6,074 bases of DNA, from NCBI GenBank assembly GCA_017402895.1, contig JAFPLG010000008.1, positions 1 to 6,074 on the forward strand. The letters are read 5' to 3'. The notes below the pieces were generated by a model. That model ran no database searches, was not told the DNA's origin, and saw only the letters and a list, made by a program, of their open reading frames with translations. This document shows, piece by piece, positions 1 through 6,074 of the stretch. The translations under genes were made by a program, and so were the position numbers. How positions within the stretch are numbered: position 1 is the first letter of the stretch; every line of letters starts with the position of its first letter. This stretch comes from Paludibacteraceae bacterium. GTDB taxonomy: Bacteria > Bacteroidota > Bacteroidia > Bacteroidales > Paludibacteraceae.

Positions 1-1206
1 TATCAAGATATTTACCATTTGGTCATTTAGTGGCAGGATGCCGTCGTTCTTGAGCAGGATAGCGGATTGCTCCACCAGTTCGGCAGCAAGGTGGAGCGCA
101 CTGTCCGTATAGGCAATAGGGGCTGTCTCCGGCACGTAGGGATTTTCGAACAATCCCAGGCGATACTTCAGTCGCAAGATAGAACGAACACATTCGTCTA
201 TTTGCGCTTCGGACACCAGACCGGAGTCAACCAACTGAGGAAGATAATCGGTGTAGATATTACCCTGCATATCCATTTCCATACGAGCATTGATGCAACG
301 CAGGGCTGCTTCACGCTTATCAGTCACCAGTCCGTGAGGCACCAAGTCGGAGCCGCTACCCCAATCGCTCACAAGCAAGGCATCCGACTGCCATTCATGG
401 CGCAAGATATCAATATTCAGGTGCGGATTGGCAGAAGAAGGCAAGCCATTCAGATCGTTGAAAGAGCACATGAGCGACATTGCCCCGGCATCGACCGCAG
501 CCTTGAAAGGCGGCAAATAGATATCACGCAATTGGGTCTCAGGGATCCACGTGGTATTATAGTCACGTCCGCCCTCGGAAGCCGAGTATCCGGCAAAATG
601 CTTCACACATGCAGCCATGATAGGCACCATCCGTCCATTTACATTTTGTTCATTTTGGTAGCCACGCACCGTGGCTGCGCCCATTGTAGAGGTAAGAACA
701 GGGTCTTCGCCATAGCCCTCGGCCACACGTCCCCAACGCGGGTCGTGCGCTACGTCAACCATGGGCGAGAATGCCCATCGAATACCTGCGGAAGACGCCT
801 CTTCGCTGGTGTAAACAGCAGCTTTCTCCACCAATTCCGGATTCCATGTTGCACCCTGTCCGAGCGGGATAGGATAGATTGTTCGGAAACCGTGGATGAC
901 ATCACGCGCAGCCACCAGTGGAATACCCAGACGGGTTTCCTCGACAGCAATACGCTGGAGTCGGTTGATTTCCTTAGCACCTACGATATTAAAGATAGAC
1001 CCTACGCGTCCTTCACGTATGAGTTGCTCCTTTGGCTCGGCATCCCAGGAGGGGTCGAGTTGGTTCATCTGACCAATTTTCTCCTCGAGCGTCATGCGCG
1101 AGAGCAGGTCCTCTATAAATTGATCTTCAGCGCTCTTATGGTTGCACGAGCACAGCACCGTTAGCATTATAAATAACGCCATCGTGCGAAATGTAGAAGT
1201 GGCCAT
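1..1206 (-). CDS. GH3 beta-glucosidase, BglX-like lipoprotein (3' half outside window)
   Basis: Retaining exo-acting beta-glucosidase that would turn gluco-oligosaccharides from the GH81 and GH30 enzymes into glucose. The visible 402 codons cover the signal peptide and the whole GH3 (alpha/beta)8 domain; family members run to about 730-770 residues, so the C-terminal domains and the acid/base Glu lie beyond position 1. Motifs: RMTLEEKIGQM 37-47, RDVIHGFRTIYPIPLG 101-116, DPRWGRVAEGYGEDP 155-169, KHFAGYSASEGGRDYN 202-217 and LLVSDWGS 277-284, with nucleophile Asp281 (codon 364-366). The ATG at 1206 is chosen because it gives a 20-residue lipoprotein signal peptide with Arg7, a hydrophobic core and lipobox LCS|C (Cys21, codon 1144-1146); an in-frame TAA sits 12 codons upstream. 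Met9 (1182) would lose the positive charge, and Met38 (1095) would lose the signal peptide. The first 24 codons overlap the GH81 gene out of frame. The cell location is an outer-membrane or periplasmic lipoprotein; which face is unknown. Confidence 0.95.
   Translation of the reverse strand, partial: MATSTFRTMALFIMLTVLCSCNHKSAEDQFIEDLLSRMTLEEKIGQMNQLDPSWDAEPKEQLIREGRVGSIFNIVGAKEINRLQRIAVEETRLGIPLVAARDVIHGFRTIYPIPLGQGATWNPELVEKAAVYTSEEASSAGIRWAFSPMVDVAHDPRWGRVAEGYGEDPVLTSTMGAATVRGYQNEQNVNGRMVPIMAACVKHFAGYSASEGGRDYNTTWIPETQLRDIYLPPFKAAVDAGAMSLMCSFNDLNGLPSSANPHLNIDILRHEWQSDALLVSDWGSGSDLVPHGLVTDKREAALRCINARMEMDMQGNIYTDYLPQLVDSGLVSEAQIDECVRSILRLKYRLGLFENPYVPETAPIAYTDSALHLAAELVEQSAILLKNDGILPLNDQMVNILI
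1136..1206 (-). other. 71-bp out-of-frame gene overlap: GH81 sorting tail over GH3 lipoprotein signal peptide
   Basis: The last 23 sense codons plus the stop of the GH81 gene and the first 23-24 codons of the GH3 gene share these bases in different frames. In the GH81 frame they encode most of the C-terminal sorting motif (the part after IQN of KFIQNG, through YISHDGVIYN and ANGAVLVQP). In the GH3 frame they encode the lipoprotein signal peptide through Cys21 and two further residues. The GH3 ATG is formed by the AAT GGC codons of the sorting motif's Asn-Gly. Both readings are directly visible; their joint function is inferred. Confidence 0.85.
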
Positions 1207-4200
1207 TTTGAATAAATTTACGATTGGACAATTTACTATTTATAATTGTTTCCGTAGCCGTTCCTTGTTGTTGGCATTGCGATTCACCATATACCTCCAG
1301 TTCCCAAAGCGAGGAACCATAGCCCGTATTACGCGTCTTACACAGCACACGTACGAAACGTCCCTCTACGGGTTGGCCGTTGTGACGAATATCGACGGTT
1401 TGGGTGCCGCCTTGTGCCTCCGTGACAGACTTGACGGTAGTGAAGTTCTCACCATCGCCGCTGAGCTGGATATCATACGAGGTAGCATAGGCTGCTTCCC
1501 AAATCAGGCGTACGGTCTTTAGCCTATAACAATCACCCAAGTCCACGGCTATCCATTCGTTGTCCTGGAAACGACTCGACCAGCGAGTAGTCAGGTCGCC
1601 ATCAACAGCCTTGGAAGCAGACGTGCCATCTCCCTCAGCTCCGGAGGCAGTGGCAGGTTGATGCAATGCCAGATTGACTTCATCGAACGCTAGCACATGC
1701 ACCAGAGCAGTATCCGTCATCTCATGACACTCGAAAGGCAACTCAAAGTCCCCCACTTGTGTAGCGCGGAAGATATGTTGGCATGTATCCATAGCGGCTC
1801 CAAACTGATTGAGAACCGAGACGATGAAGGTCTGTTCCGTACCTAATGGCATGGTCACCTCGGCAGGCGTTACCTGAACGGCGGCCGTCTGTTCGGTTTC
1901 CAGCACCACAAATGTAAGCGATGCCGAGCAGTCGGCCATCGTTCGAGTGATCGTATACGTGCCGTAGTTAGGGAAGGTCAGTTGTTCCGGCGTAGTAGAC
2001 AGAATCTGACCGTCATAACTGTAGGCCGTCAGAGTGAGCATCGTGGATTGTCCCTGATAAAGCACGGTGTCGGATGCCGAAAGCGCAATAACAAACACCT
2101 GGTTGGGATCACCGCTCAGCGGACGACCGTAAGCTTCGAGTTCGTAGAGTGACGTGCCATACTGCGTAGCACGTTTCAGACCCGTCAAACGAATATAACG
2201 GGCGCGAGTACATGTTACTACTTTTTCTATCCCTCCGGAAGAGGAATAGACGGAAGTGTGCCACGAATTGTTATCATCGCTAAATGCCAATTCATAATCT
2301 GATGCATACGCCGTTTCCCAACGCAAAATCAGATAGTCGATATAACACATCTGCTGCAGGTCGACTACTACCGATTCATTATCACGGTGCGAAGAGCCCC
2401 AGCGGGTAGCGGCATCACCATCGGTGAGATTGGAAGCCAGACACCCTGCATTCTCCTCGGACGAAGCCGTCACGGGTTTGTGGAGCGCCAAATTCGGGTA
2501 TGGCAGATTCCATGCCATCGGGTCCGGAACAAGTTCGTCATTCTCATCTTCGATGGTAGTAACGGTCTTTGTCTGACCACCGCTAATAAGTGTCAATCCA
2601 TGCGGCGCAGTAATTGTGGTGTCCACGGCACCAAAGAAATGAACGGATAGAGGACTCGCACTGACATTATACACAGCGTAGGTCGTGCGACCGCTCACCG
2701 TATCGGTGTAGGCACAAGCCATCGGATGATTGGCATAGATATCGTAGCGTTTCTCGCCAAGGCCCCTGTGCGAGTGAGCCAGCCAGTAGGTGATACCACC
2801 CGTGTCGGGGTTCTTAGCCAGCGCCTTACTCATCTTATCCATGCGATTCCATACACGAGCGGCAGAATCTGCATCGAAGAGCGAGAGGTAAGACAGACAT
2901 ACATTACCCAGCCCGGACTCATCACCCAGACCGTTCTGCGCCGCTTCGTAGTCGCCAATCTCCTTGCCCCCATACATCTGAGTATAGTCCCAACGGGCGA
3001 ATGCTAGATCTTCGCTAAAGAAGTTGGTCAGGATAGGCGATATAGGCAGCCACTGAATCGAATGCATCCATACAGGATCGCCTGAGAACCATGTCCACCA
3101 TCCCACTCCTTGCATGGTCAAGTTACAGCAGTACGGATGATTGTATTTCGTATAGTCGATGTTACGTCTATTGCGGTCGAACCAGTACTCTGCCGTTGCA
3201 CGTGTCTCGAGGGTATAACCGAAGATACCTGCTTCCAGCATCTCCTGATCCTGGAGGGCTGCACCTAAAAGATATACGCCACCCCAACCCTGTATGGCTT
3301 CGGAGGACGATTCCTGTCCGTTACCGTTTCCCTGGTTGCCCAGGCCACCTGCAAACGAGTGCCCACAATACGGGTCAAGCGTGCGGAACCACGGTTCATC
3401 GACCGAACGCTGCCAGTTGGCGTAATCGCGTGCCACCTCTCGTGCCATAGGTCCGTACTGCGTACGGAAGTTCGCATCAAGCATACAGAGGATAGCCGAG
3501 GCATAGACGAAATATCCATAGTGGAAATGATGGTCGTTAAAGGTCTCGGAATCATACGACGGATCCATACCAACAAGCGCGCCCCAGCGCGGATAACGCG
3601 CAAAATAATAACGTTCCTCACCAGGGGTATACGTATACCAATCGATAAGTACATCCCGGAGACGTTGCTTAGCCATACGGAAAGTGGCCGTATCGCCCAT
3701 CTGCAGCGCAAACGTCATATAATGCGCCATCTGCGTCAGGCCTTTTCCTCCCCAATAGGTGTCTCCGCCAAACGAACCACGCTTCGCGTAGTCGTTATTG
3801 AGTTCCGCCATGCGTTCTTTGGAAAAGTCCTCACCCCACTCCATCGGTGCCGGGAAATACGGCAAGAAGGTATGAACAGGATAGGTGAACGTGAAGTCAT
3901 TGCCCGTCCATACTCGCATTTGGCCTCGCGGCGTGGCATATTGGTAATTGGTAATTGGTAATTGGTGATTGCTATAGTAATGATGCGGCAGAAAGCCCAT
4001 CAGCACCGATTGGTCGATATGAAAGGTTGTTGTTAGTGAAGACGTATTCGCATCATAGGCATAGGACACCGTGGTCTTACGCGGGATACGAAATGCATAA
4101 GGAGCCACTGTATTGGCATCCAGCCCATCGGTCAGCAGCGCCACCGTCAATTGATTGCCCTTGGTGAACACCACATACTTGGCAGCATCTGGATTAGTGG

Positions 4201-4786
4201 CCTGCATCGTGATACCGGATGTCTCAAACCATACCAGCGGTGAACCATGCATACAAGTTACACGTACCCATGCCTCGCCGTCTTGCATGATAAACGACAT
4301 CATGAAGTCGGACCAGCTATCTACCAGTGCCTCTTTGAATGCTGCTTTCTTTCCGGTTGCAGTATTGGTGAACGTCACCAACAGTGGTGTATCCCATTTC
4401 ATCTCGCATCCTGTGGGTTCCCAATAGGTAGGATAACCTACTTGCACCTCGCCGTCTTTAGCCTCCACCCATCCCGGGTAAGTCCATATTTTTCCCGTCC
4501 ACTCATTGACCAGCGTATAGGTCCACCAGTCGTTGGTCGGTAGGGCTAACGTTCCCTGTTGTGAGCCATCCGGCGAACCAAGACGTACCAAAAGAGAATC
4601 AGGCAGATACAGACGGCGGTGCTCCATCTGATAGGCCTGACAACCATCATGTTGCGAAGTCTTACTTTTAGTCAACGGTACATACGAAGCATACGAACCG
4701 CTGCCAACCGGCACCGGGGTCTGTGCAGAAAGAAGAATACAAACCACTAACGCTGACAGAGTGCAGTATACAGACTTCAATTGCAT
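1136..4786 (-). CDS. GH81 endo-beta-1,3-glucanase with two F5/8-type-C (CBM32-like) domains and a T9SS-type C-terminal tail
   Basis: Inverting endo-beta-1,3-glucanase, predicted secreted, 1216 residues; single-domain GH81 enzymes are roughly 700-800, and the extra length is C-terminal modules. Order: Sec signal peptide 1-21 (probable cleavage LLSA|Q); GH81 N-terminal beta-sandwich about 30-310, ending PVHTFLPYFP; (alpha/alpha)6 catalytic part to about 730; linker; F5/8-type-C domain 765-889; Ig-like spacer about 890-1037; second F5/8-type-C domain 1038-1169; AT-rich-coded linker; sorting motif 1190-1216. Catalytic signatures are intact: NDHHFHYG at 417-424 (Asp418, likely acid) and QESSSEA at 491-497 (Glu492 likely base, Glu496 conserved). 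The 74-residue spacing agrees with what I recall for characterised GH81 enzymes. The start at 4786 is chosen because it yields a clean signal peptide directly after the GH30 stop; no Shine-Dalgarno is visible, as is usual in Bacteroidota. A 7-bp tandem repeat codes residues 273-283. The 3' end overlaps the GH3 gene by 71 bases. Confidence 0.95.
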   Translation of the reverse strand: MQLKSVYCTLSALVVCILLSAQTPVPVGSGSYASYVPLTKSKTSQHDGCQAYQMEHRRLYLPDSLLVRLGSPDGSQQGTLALPTNDWWTYTLVNEWTGKIWTYPGWVEAKDGEVQVGYPTYWEPTGCEMKWDTPLLVTFTNTATGKKAAFKEALVDSWSDFMMSFIMQDGEAWVRVTCMHGSPLVWFETSGITMQATNPDAAKYVVFTKGNQLTVALLTDGLDANTVAPYAFRIPRKTTVSYAYDANTSSLTTTFHIDQSVLMGFLPHHYYSNHQLPITNYQYATPRGQMRVWTGNDFTFTYPVHTFLPYFPAPMEWGEDFSKERMAELNNDYAKRGSFGGDTYWGGKGLTQMAHYMTFALQMGDTATFRMAKQRLRDVLIDWYTYTPGEERYYFARYPRWGALVGMDPSYDSETFNDHHFHYGYFVYASAILCMLDANFRTQYGPMAREVARDYANWQRSVDEPWFRTLDPYCGHSFAGGLGNQGNGNGQESSSEAIQGWGGVYLLGAALQDQEMLEAGIFGYTLETRATAEYWFDRNRRNIDYTKYNHPYCCNLTMQGVGWWTWFSGDPVWMHSIQWLPISPILTNFFSEDLAFARWDYTQMYGGKEIGDYEAAQNGLGDESGLGNVCLSYLSLFDADSAARVWNRMDKMSKALAKNPDTGGITYWLAHSHRGLGEKRYDIYANHPMACAYTDTVSGRTTYAVYNVSASPLSVHFFGAVDTTITAPHGLTLISGGQTKTVTTIEDENDELVPDPMAWNLPYPNLALHKPVTASSEENAGCLASNLTDGDAATRWGSSHRDNESVVVDLQQMCYIDYLILRWETAYASDYELAFSDDNNSWHTSVYSSSGGIEKVVTCTRARYIRLTGLKRATQYGTSLYELEAYGRPLSGDPNQVFVIALSASDTVLYQGQSTMLTLTAYSYDGQILSTTPEQLTFPNYGTYTITRTMADCSASLTFVVLETEQTAAVQVTPAEVTMPLGTEQTFIVSVLNQFGAAMDTCQHIFRATQVGDFELPFECHEMTDTALVHVLAFDEVNLALHQPATASGAEGDGTSASKAVDGDLTTRWSSRFQDNEWIAVDLGDCYRLKTVRLIWEAAYATSYDIQLSGDGENFTTVKSVTEAQGGTQTVDIRHNGQPVEGRFVRVLCKTRNTGYGSSLWELEVYGESQCQQQGTATETIINSKLSNRKFIQNGHFYISHDGVIYNANGAVLVQP
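1139..1219 (-). other. T9SS (Por)-type C-terminal sorting motif of the GH81 enzyme
   Basis: Residues 1190-1216 of the GH81 protein follow the pattern K-x-I-x-N-G-x-x-Y-I-x-x-D-G-x-x-Y-N-x-x-G, a short version of the C-terminal signals found on many secreted Bacteroidales enzymes (NG, then YI, then DG, then YN, then G). It follows the second F5/8-type-C domain after a linker of about 20 residues. Known family role: recognition by the type IX translocon after Sec export, often with cleavage and cell-surface attachment. Assignment here is by pattern only, and the motif is shorter than the full 70-80 residue Ig-like sorting domain. Confidence 0.7.
1280..1675 (-). other. F5/8-type-C (CBM32-like) domain 2 of the GH81 enzyme
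   Basis: Residues 1038-1169 repeat the same plan: NLALHQPATASGA, then DGDLTTRWSSRFQDNEWIAVDL, then WELEVYGES. It is clearly related to domain 1 but diverged. It keeps the WIAVDL strand, where domain 1 has SVVVDL. The two copies are separated by an Ig-like spacer of about 148 residues. Confidence 0.9.
1676..2119 (-). other. Ig-like spacer between the two F5/8-type-C domains
   Basis: Residues 890-1037 lack catalytic motifs and have alternating beta-strand character. Two probable Ig-like folds can be seen: one around DTVLYQGQSTMLTLTAYSYDG and one around VQVTPAEVTMPLGTEQTF, the second resembling bacterial Ig-like group 2 domains. The likely role is a rigid spacer holding the two binding domains apart. 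Fold is inferred from pattern only. Confidence 0.55.
2120..2494 (-). other. F5/8-type-C (CBM32-like) domain 1 of the GH81 enzyme
   Basis: Residues 765-889 open with NLALHKPVTASSE, continue with DGDAATRWGSSHRDNESVVVDL, and end with YELEAYGRP, the usual opening, calcium/ligand loop and last strand of discoidin-type beta-sandwiches. Such domains commonly bind sugars, often galactose or beta-glucan ends; the ligand here cannot be read from sequence. Confidence 0.9.
3941..3970 (-). repeat. 7-bp tandem repeat (about four copies) inside the GH81 gene
   Basis: On the plus strand TTGGTAA occurs three times in a row from 3941, followed by one variant TTGGTGA and a final TT. On the coding strand it gives NHQLPITNYQY at residues 273-283, in a likely surface loop of the GH81 N-terminal beta-sandwich. 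Since 7 is not a multiple of 3, gain or loss of one unit would shift the reading frame. Confidence 0.9.
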
Positions 4787-4789
4787 AAC

Positions 4790-6074
4790 TTACAATTTTA
4801 CTATGATGGTCTCCACACTATTAGCCGGCATATTGATAGTGGCTACGTACTCGCCAATCTGGAGCGGGAAGGCCAGTGACTCACCGGTATTCAGGACGTT
4901 GACTGCTATAGTACCATCCGCATTACGCGTAGCGCACACATGCAAGTCTTTCTCCGGCAGGTTTGGATTTTGCACACCCAGCACCGTGTCGCCCGGACGC
5001 ATAGAACGGCTGAACTGCTTGAGCACATAGTAATACGGCGTATAATAGATGATATTGTTCTGATAGTCTATCATCACAGGAGCCGCAGCGAAGTTGTTGA
5101 CATGATTCGGACCTCCGATAGAGTCCAGCACGATATTCCAATCGCAGAAACCGGTCAGCCAATGGTTCATACCCTCGATGATATACCGTGCATAGCGATG
5201 CACTCCGGCATATTTGGGATGCGTATTGCCCGCCCAGCGAGTAGAATATGCCCAGTCGGTAGCGATAGGTTGCCACCAGAAACTATCATTATTGAACCAA
5301 CAGCACTCCTTAAATCCAACCGGGTCGGTCACGCCGTCCCAGGGTTCGCAACCGAGGTTATCGATACATCCTTCGGAGTGGAAAATAGTCTTATCGGGAT
5401 AGAGAGCATGGATCGAGTCGAGCGTCTCGGGGAAGCAGTTGATCGTAGAGCCATACCAGTGAACAGCCATACCGGTAGTATATTTCTGTGCTGCTTCGTC
5501 ACCATAGATCGCTTCGGTGTACGGCCCCATCTCGAAGATATTCTGGTCGAAGCCATAGATAGCCACATCGTCCAAACCACGTTTTAAGAAAGTCGGTCCC
5601 AGATACTTACCGATGAAGTCCGCCTCGACGGCCGGTCCGAAATCCATCGATTCCCATCCTCCGTCATTGCCCATGGGTTCATTAACCGGCGTCACAGCCC
5701 ATATATCCACGCCCTCGGCACGCCATGCCTCAACATAGCGAGCCAAGTAGTTCGCGTAGGTCTGGTAATACTCCGGCAACAACGCGCCTCCACGATGGAA
5801 ACCGTTCTCACGCTCGTAGTACTTCTTATTCTCCTTCATCCATGCGGGCGCCGTCCAGGTGTTGGCCATGATACGATAGGCCTTATCGGCCTGTGCCTGC
5901 TTGATATTCCATACATCGAGCATCAAATGATATAGGTCGTAGTGTTCGTCCACCACTTGCGGATAATCGGTCTTCTTAAAGCCCTCTTTATCGCGATCCA
6001 ACGAGAACGACTGCAGCGCCGTGTCACCATCCATTTCTGCTAGCGAGTACTTACCCTCGACCGAGAAATCCGAA
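4790..6074 (-). CDS. GH30 family beta-glycosidase, probable beta-1,6-glucanase/glucosidase (5' end outside window)
   Basis: Retaining GH30 glycosidase; related proteins are often labelled glucosylceramidase, but in bacterial beta-glucan loci they act on beta-1,6-linked glucose, including laminarin branches. The frame runs open to the right edge, giving 427 visible residues. The 13 residues before the first in-window ATG (6034) read SDFSVEGKYSLAE and, with the following FSLDRD, match the conserved early GH30 strand. That ATG is therefore internal, and the true start and any signal peptide are missing. Numbering from the edge, WTAPAWMK is at about 73-80, the likely acid/base is Glu132 in TPVNEP (codon 5678-5680) and the likely nucleophile is Glu234 in HSEG (codon 5372-5374). 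The TIM barrel is followed by a C-terminal beta-sandwich ending INMPANSVETIIVKL. There is no sorting tail. The stop lies 3 bases before the GH81 start, so the two are probably cotranscribed and translationally coupled. Family is seen clearly; subfamily (GH30_1 versus GH30_3) and linkage are inferred. Confidence 0.93.
   Translation of the reverse strand, partial: SDFSVEGKYSLAEMDGDTALQSFSLDRDKEGFKKTDYPQVVDEHYDLYHLMLDVWNIKQAQADKAYRIMANTWTAPAWMKENKKYYERENGFHRGGALLPEYYQTYANYLARYVEAWRAEGVDIWAVTPVNEPMGNDGGWESMDFGPAVEADFIGKYLGPTFLKRGLDDVAIYGFDQNIFEMGPYTEAIYGDEAAQKYTTGMAVHWYGSTINCFPETLDSIHALYPDKTIFHSEGCIDNLGCEPWDGVTDPVGFKECCWFNNDSFWWQPIATDWAYSTRWAGNTHPKYAGVHRYARYIIEGMNHWLTGFCDWNIVLDSIGGPNHVNNFAAAPVMIDYQNNIIYYTPYYYVLKQFSRSMRPGDTVLGVQNPNLPEKDLHVCATRNADGTIAVNVLNTGESLAFPLQIGEYVATINMPANSVETIIVKL

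Noticed and set aside
1120..1146. A surface lipoprotein export signal just after the GH3 lipidated cysteine.
   Set aside because: The residues after Cys21 are NHKSAEDQ. Two acidic residues occur, but not the tight acidic run directly after the cysteine seen in known Bacteroidota surface signals, so the membrane face cannot be called.
67..1164. A 365-codon open frame on the plus strand, antisense to the GH3 gene.
   Set aside because: The opposite strand encodes a clear GH3 catalytic domain with all expected motifs. The plus-strand translation shows no recognisable domain and no plausible gene start context, so it is a shadow frame.
1228..1249. Inverted repeat ACAATT...AATTGT (6-bp arms, 10-base loop) as a terminator or operator.
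   Set aside because: The stem is short and AT-only apart from one pair, there is no following U-tract on the coding strand that would suit a terminator, and it lies inside coding sequence of an apparent operon. Chance is likely in such AT-rich sequence.
4787..4789. A promoter or terminator between the GH30 and GH81 genes.
   Set aside because: The gap is only 3 bases, and no hairpin or Bacteroidota promoter pair (TTTG near -33, TAnnTTTG near -7) is evident just upstream. Cotranscription is the simpler reading.
6032..6034. The ATG at 6034 as the start of the GH30 gene.
   Set aside because: The frame stays open to the window edge, and the 13 upstream residues match the conserved GH30 N-terminal strand, so this Met is internal and the gene is cut by the window.

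Overview
The window is almost wall-to-wall coding on the minus strand. It shows three consecutive glycoside hydrolase genes in what looks like one operon, read from the right edge to the left: a GH30 enzyme (5' end outside the window), a large multidomain GH81 endo-beta-1,3-glucanase (complete), and a GH3 beta-glucosidase of the BglX type (3' half outside the window). No RNA gene, CRISPR array, insertion sequence, promoter or terminator can be supported, and no stretch over 300 bases lacks a gene.

The organism is most likely a member of the Bacteroidota, probably Bacteroidales (Prevotella-like, gut or rumen type). The reasons are a short type IX secretion (T9SS/Por) style C-terminal sorting motif on the GH81 protein, a lipoprotein signal peptide on the GH3 enzyme, the lack of Shine-Dalgarno sequences before both visible start codons, and carbohydrate-active genes packed as in a polysaccharide utilization locus. 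No SusC/SusD pair or regulator lies within the window. The genus cannot be fixed from this sequence.

Layout: 6074-4790 GH30; a 3-base gap; 4786-1136 GH81 (Sec signal peptide, GH81 core, F5/8-type-C/CBM32-like domain, Ig-like spacer, second F5/8-type-C domain, AT-rich linker, sorting tail); a 71-base out-of-frame overlap; 1206-1 GH3.

The three activities fit together as a pathway for branched beta-1,3/1,6-glucan, such as laminarin or fungal/yeast wall glucan. GH81 would cut the beta-1,3 backbone at or outside the cell surface, GH30 would act on beta-1,6 branches, and the GH3 lipoprotein would release glucose from the oligosaccharides. Substrate is inferred from family combination only.

The most unusual local feature is the GH81/GH3 junction. 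The same 71 bases encode the C-terminal secretion signal of one enzyme in one frame and the N-terminal lipoprotein signal peptide of the next enzyme in another. A second oddity is a four-copy 7-bp tandem repeat inside the GH81 gene, whose copy number would change the reading frame. I see no wholly new system here.
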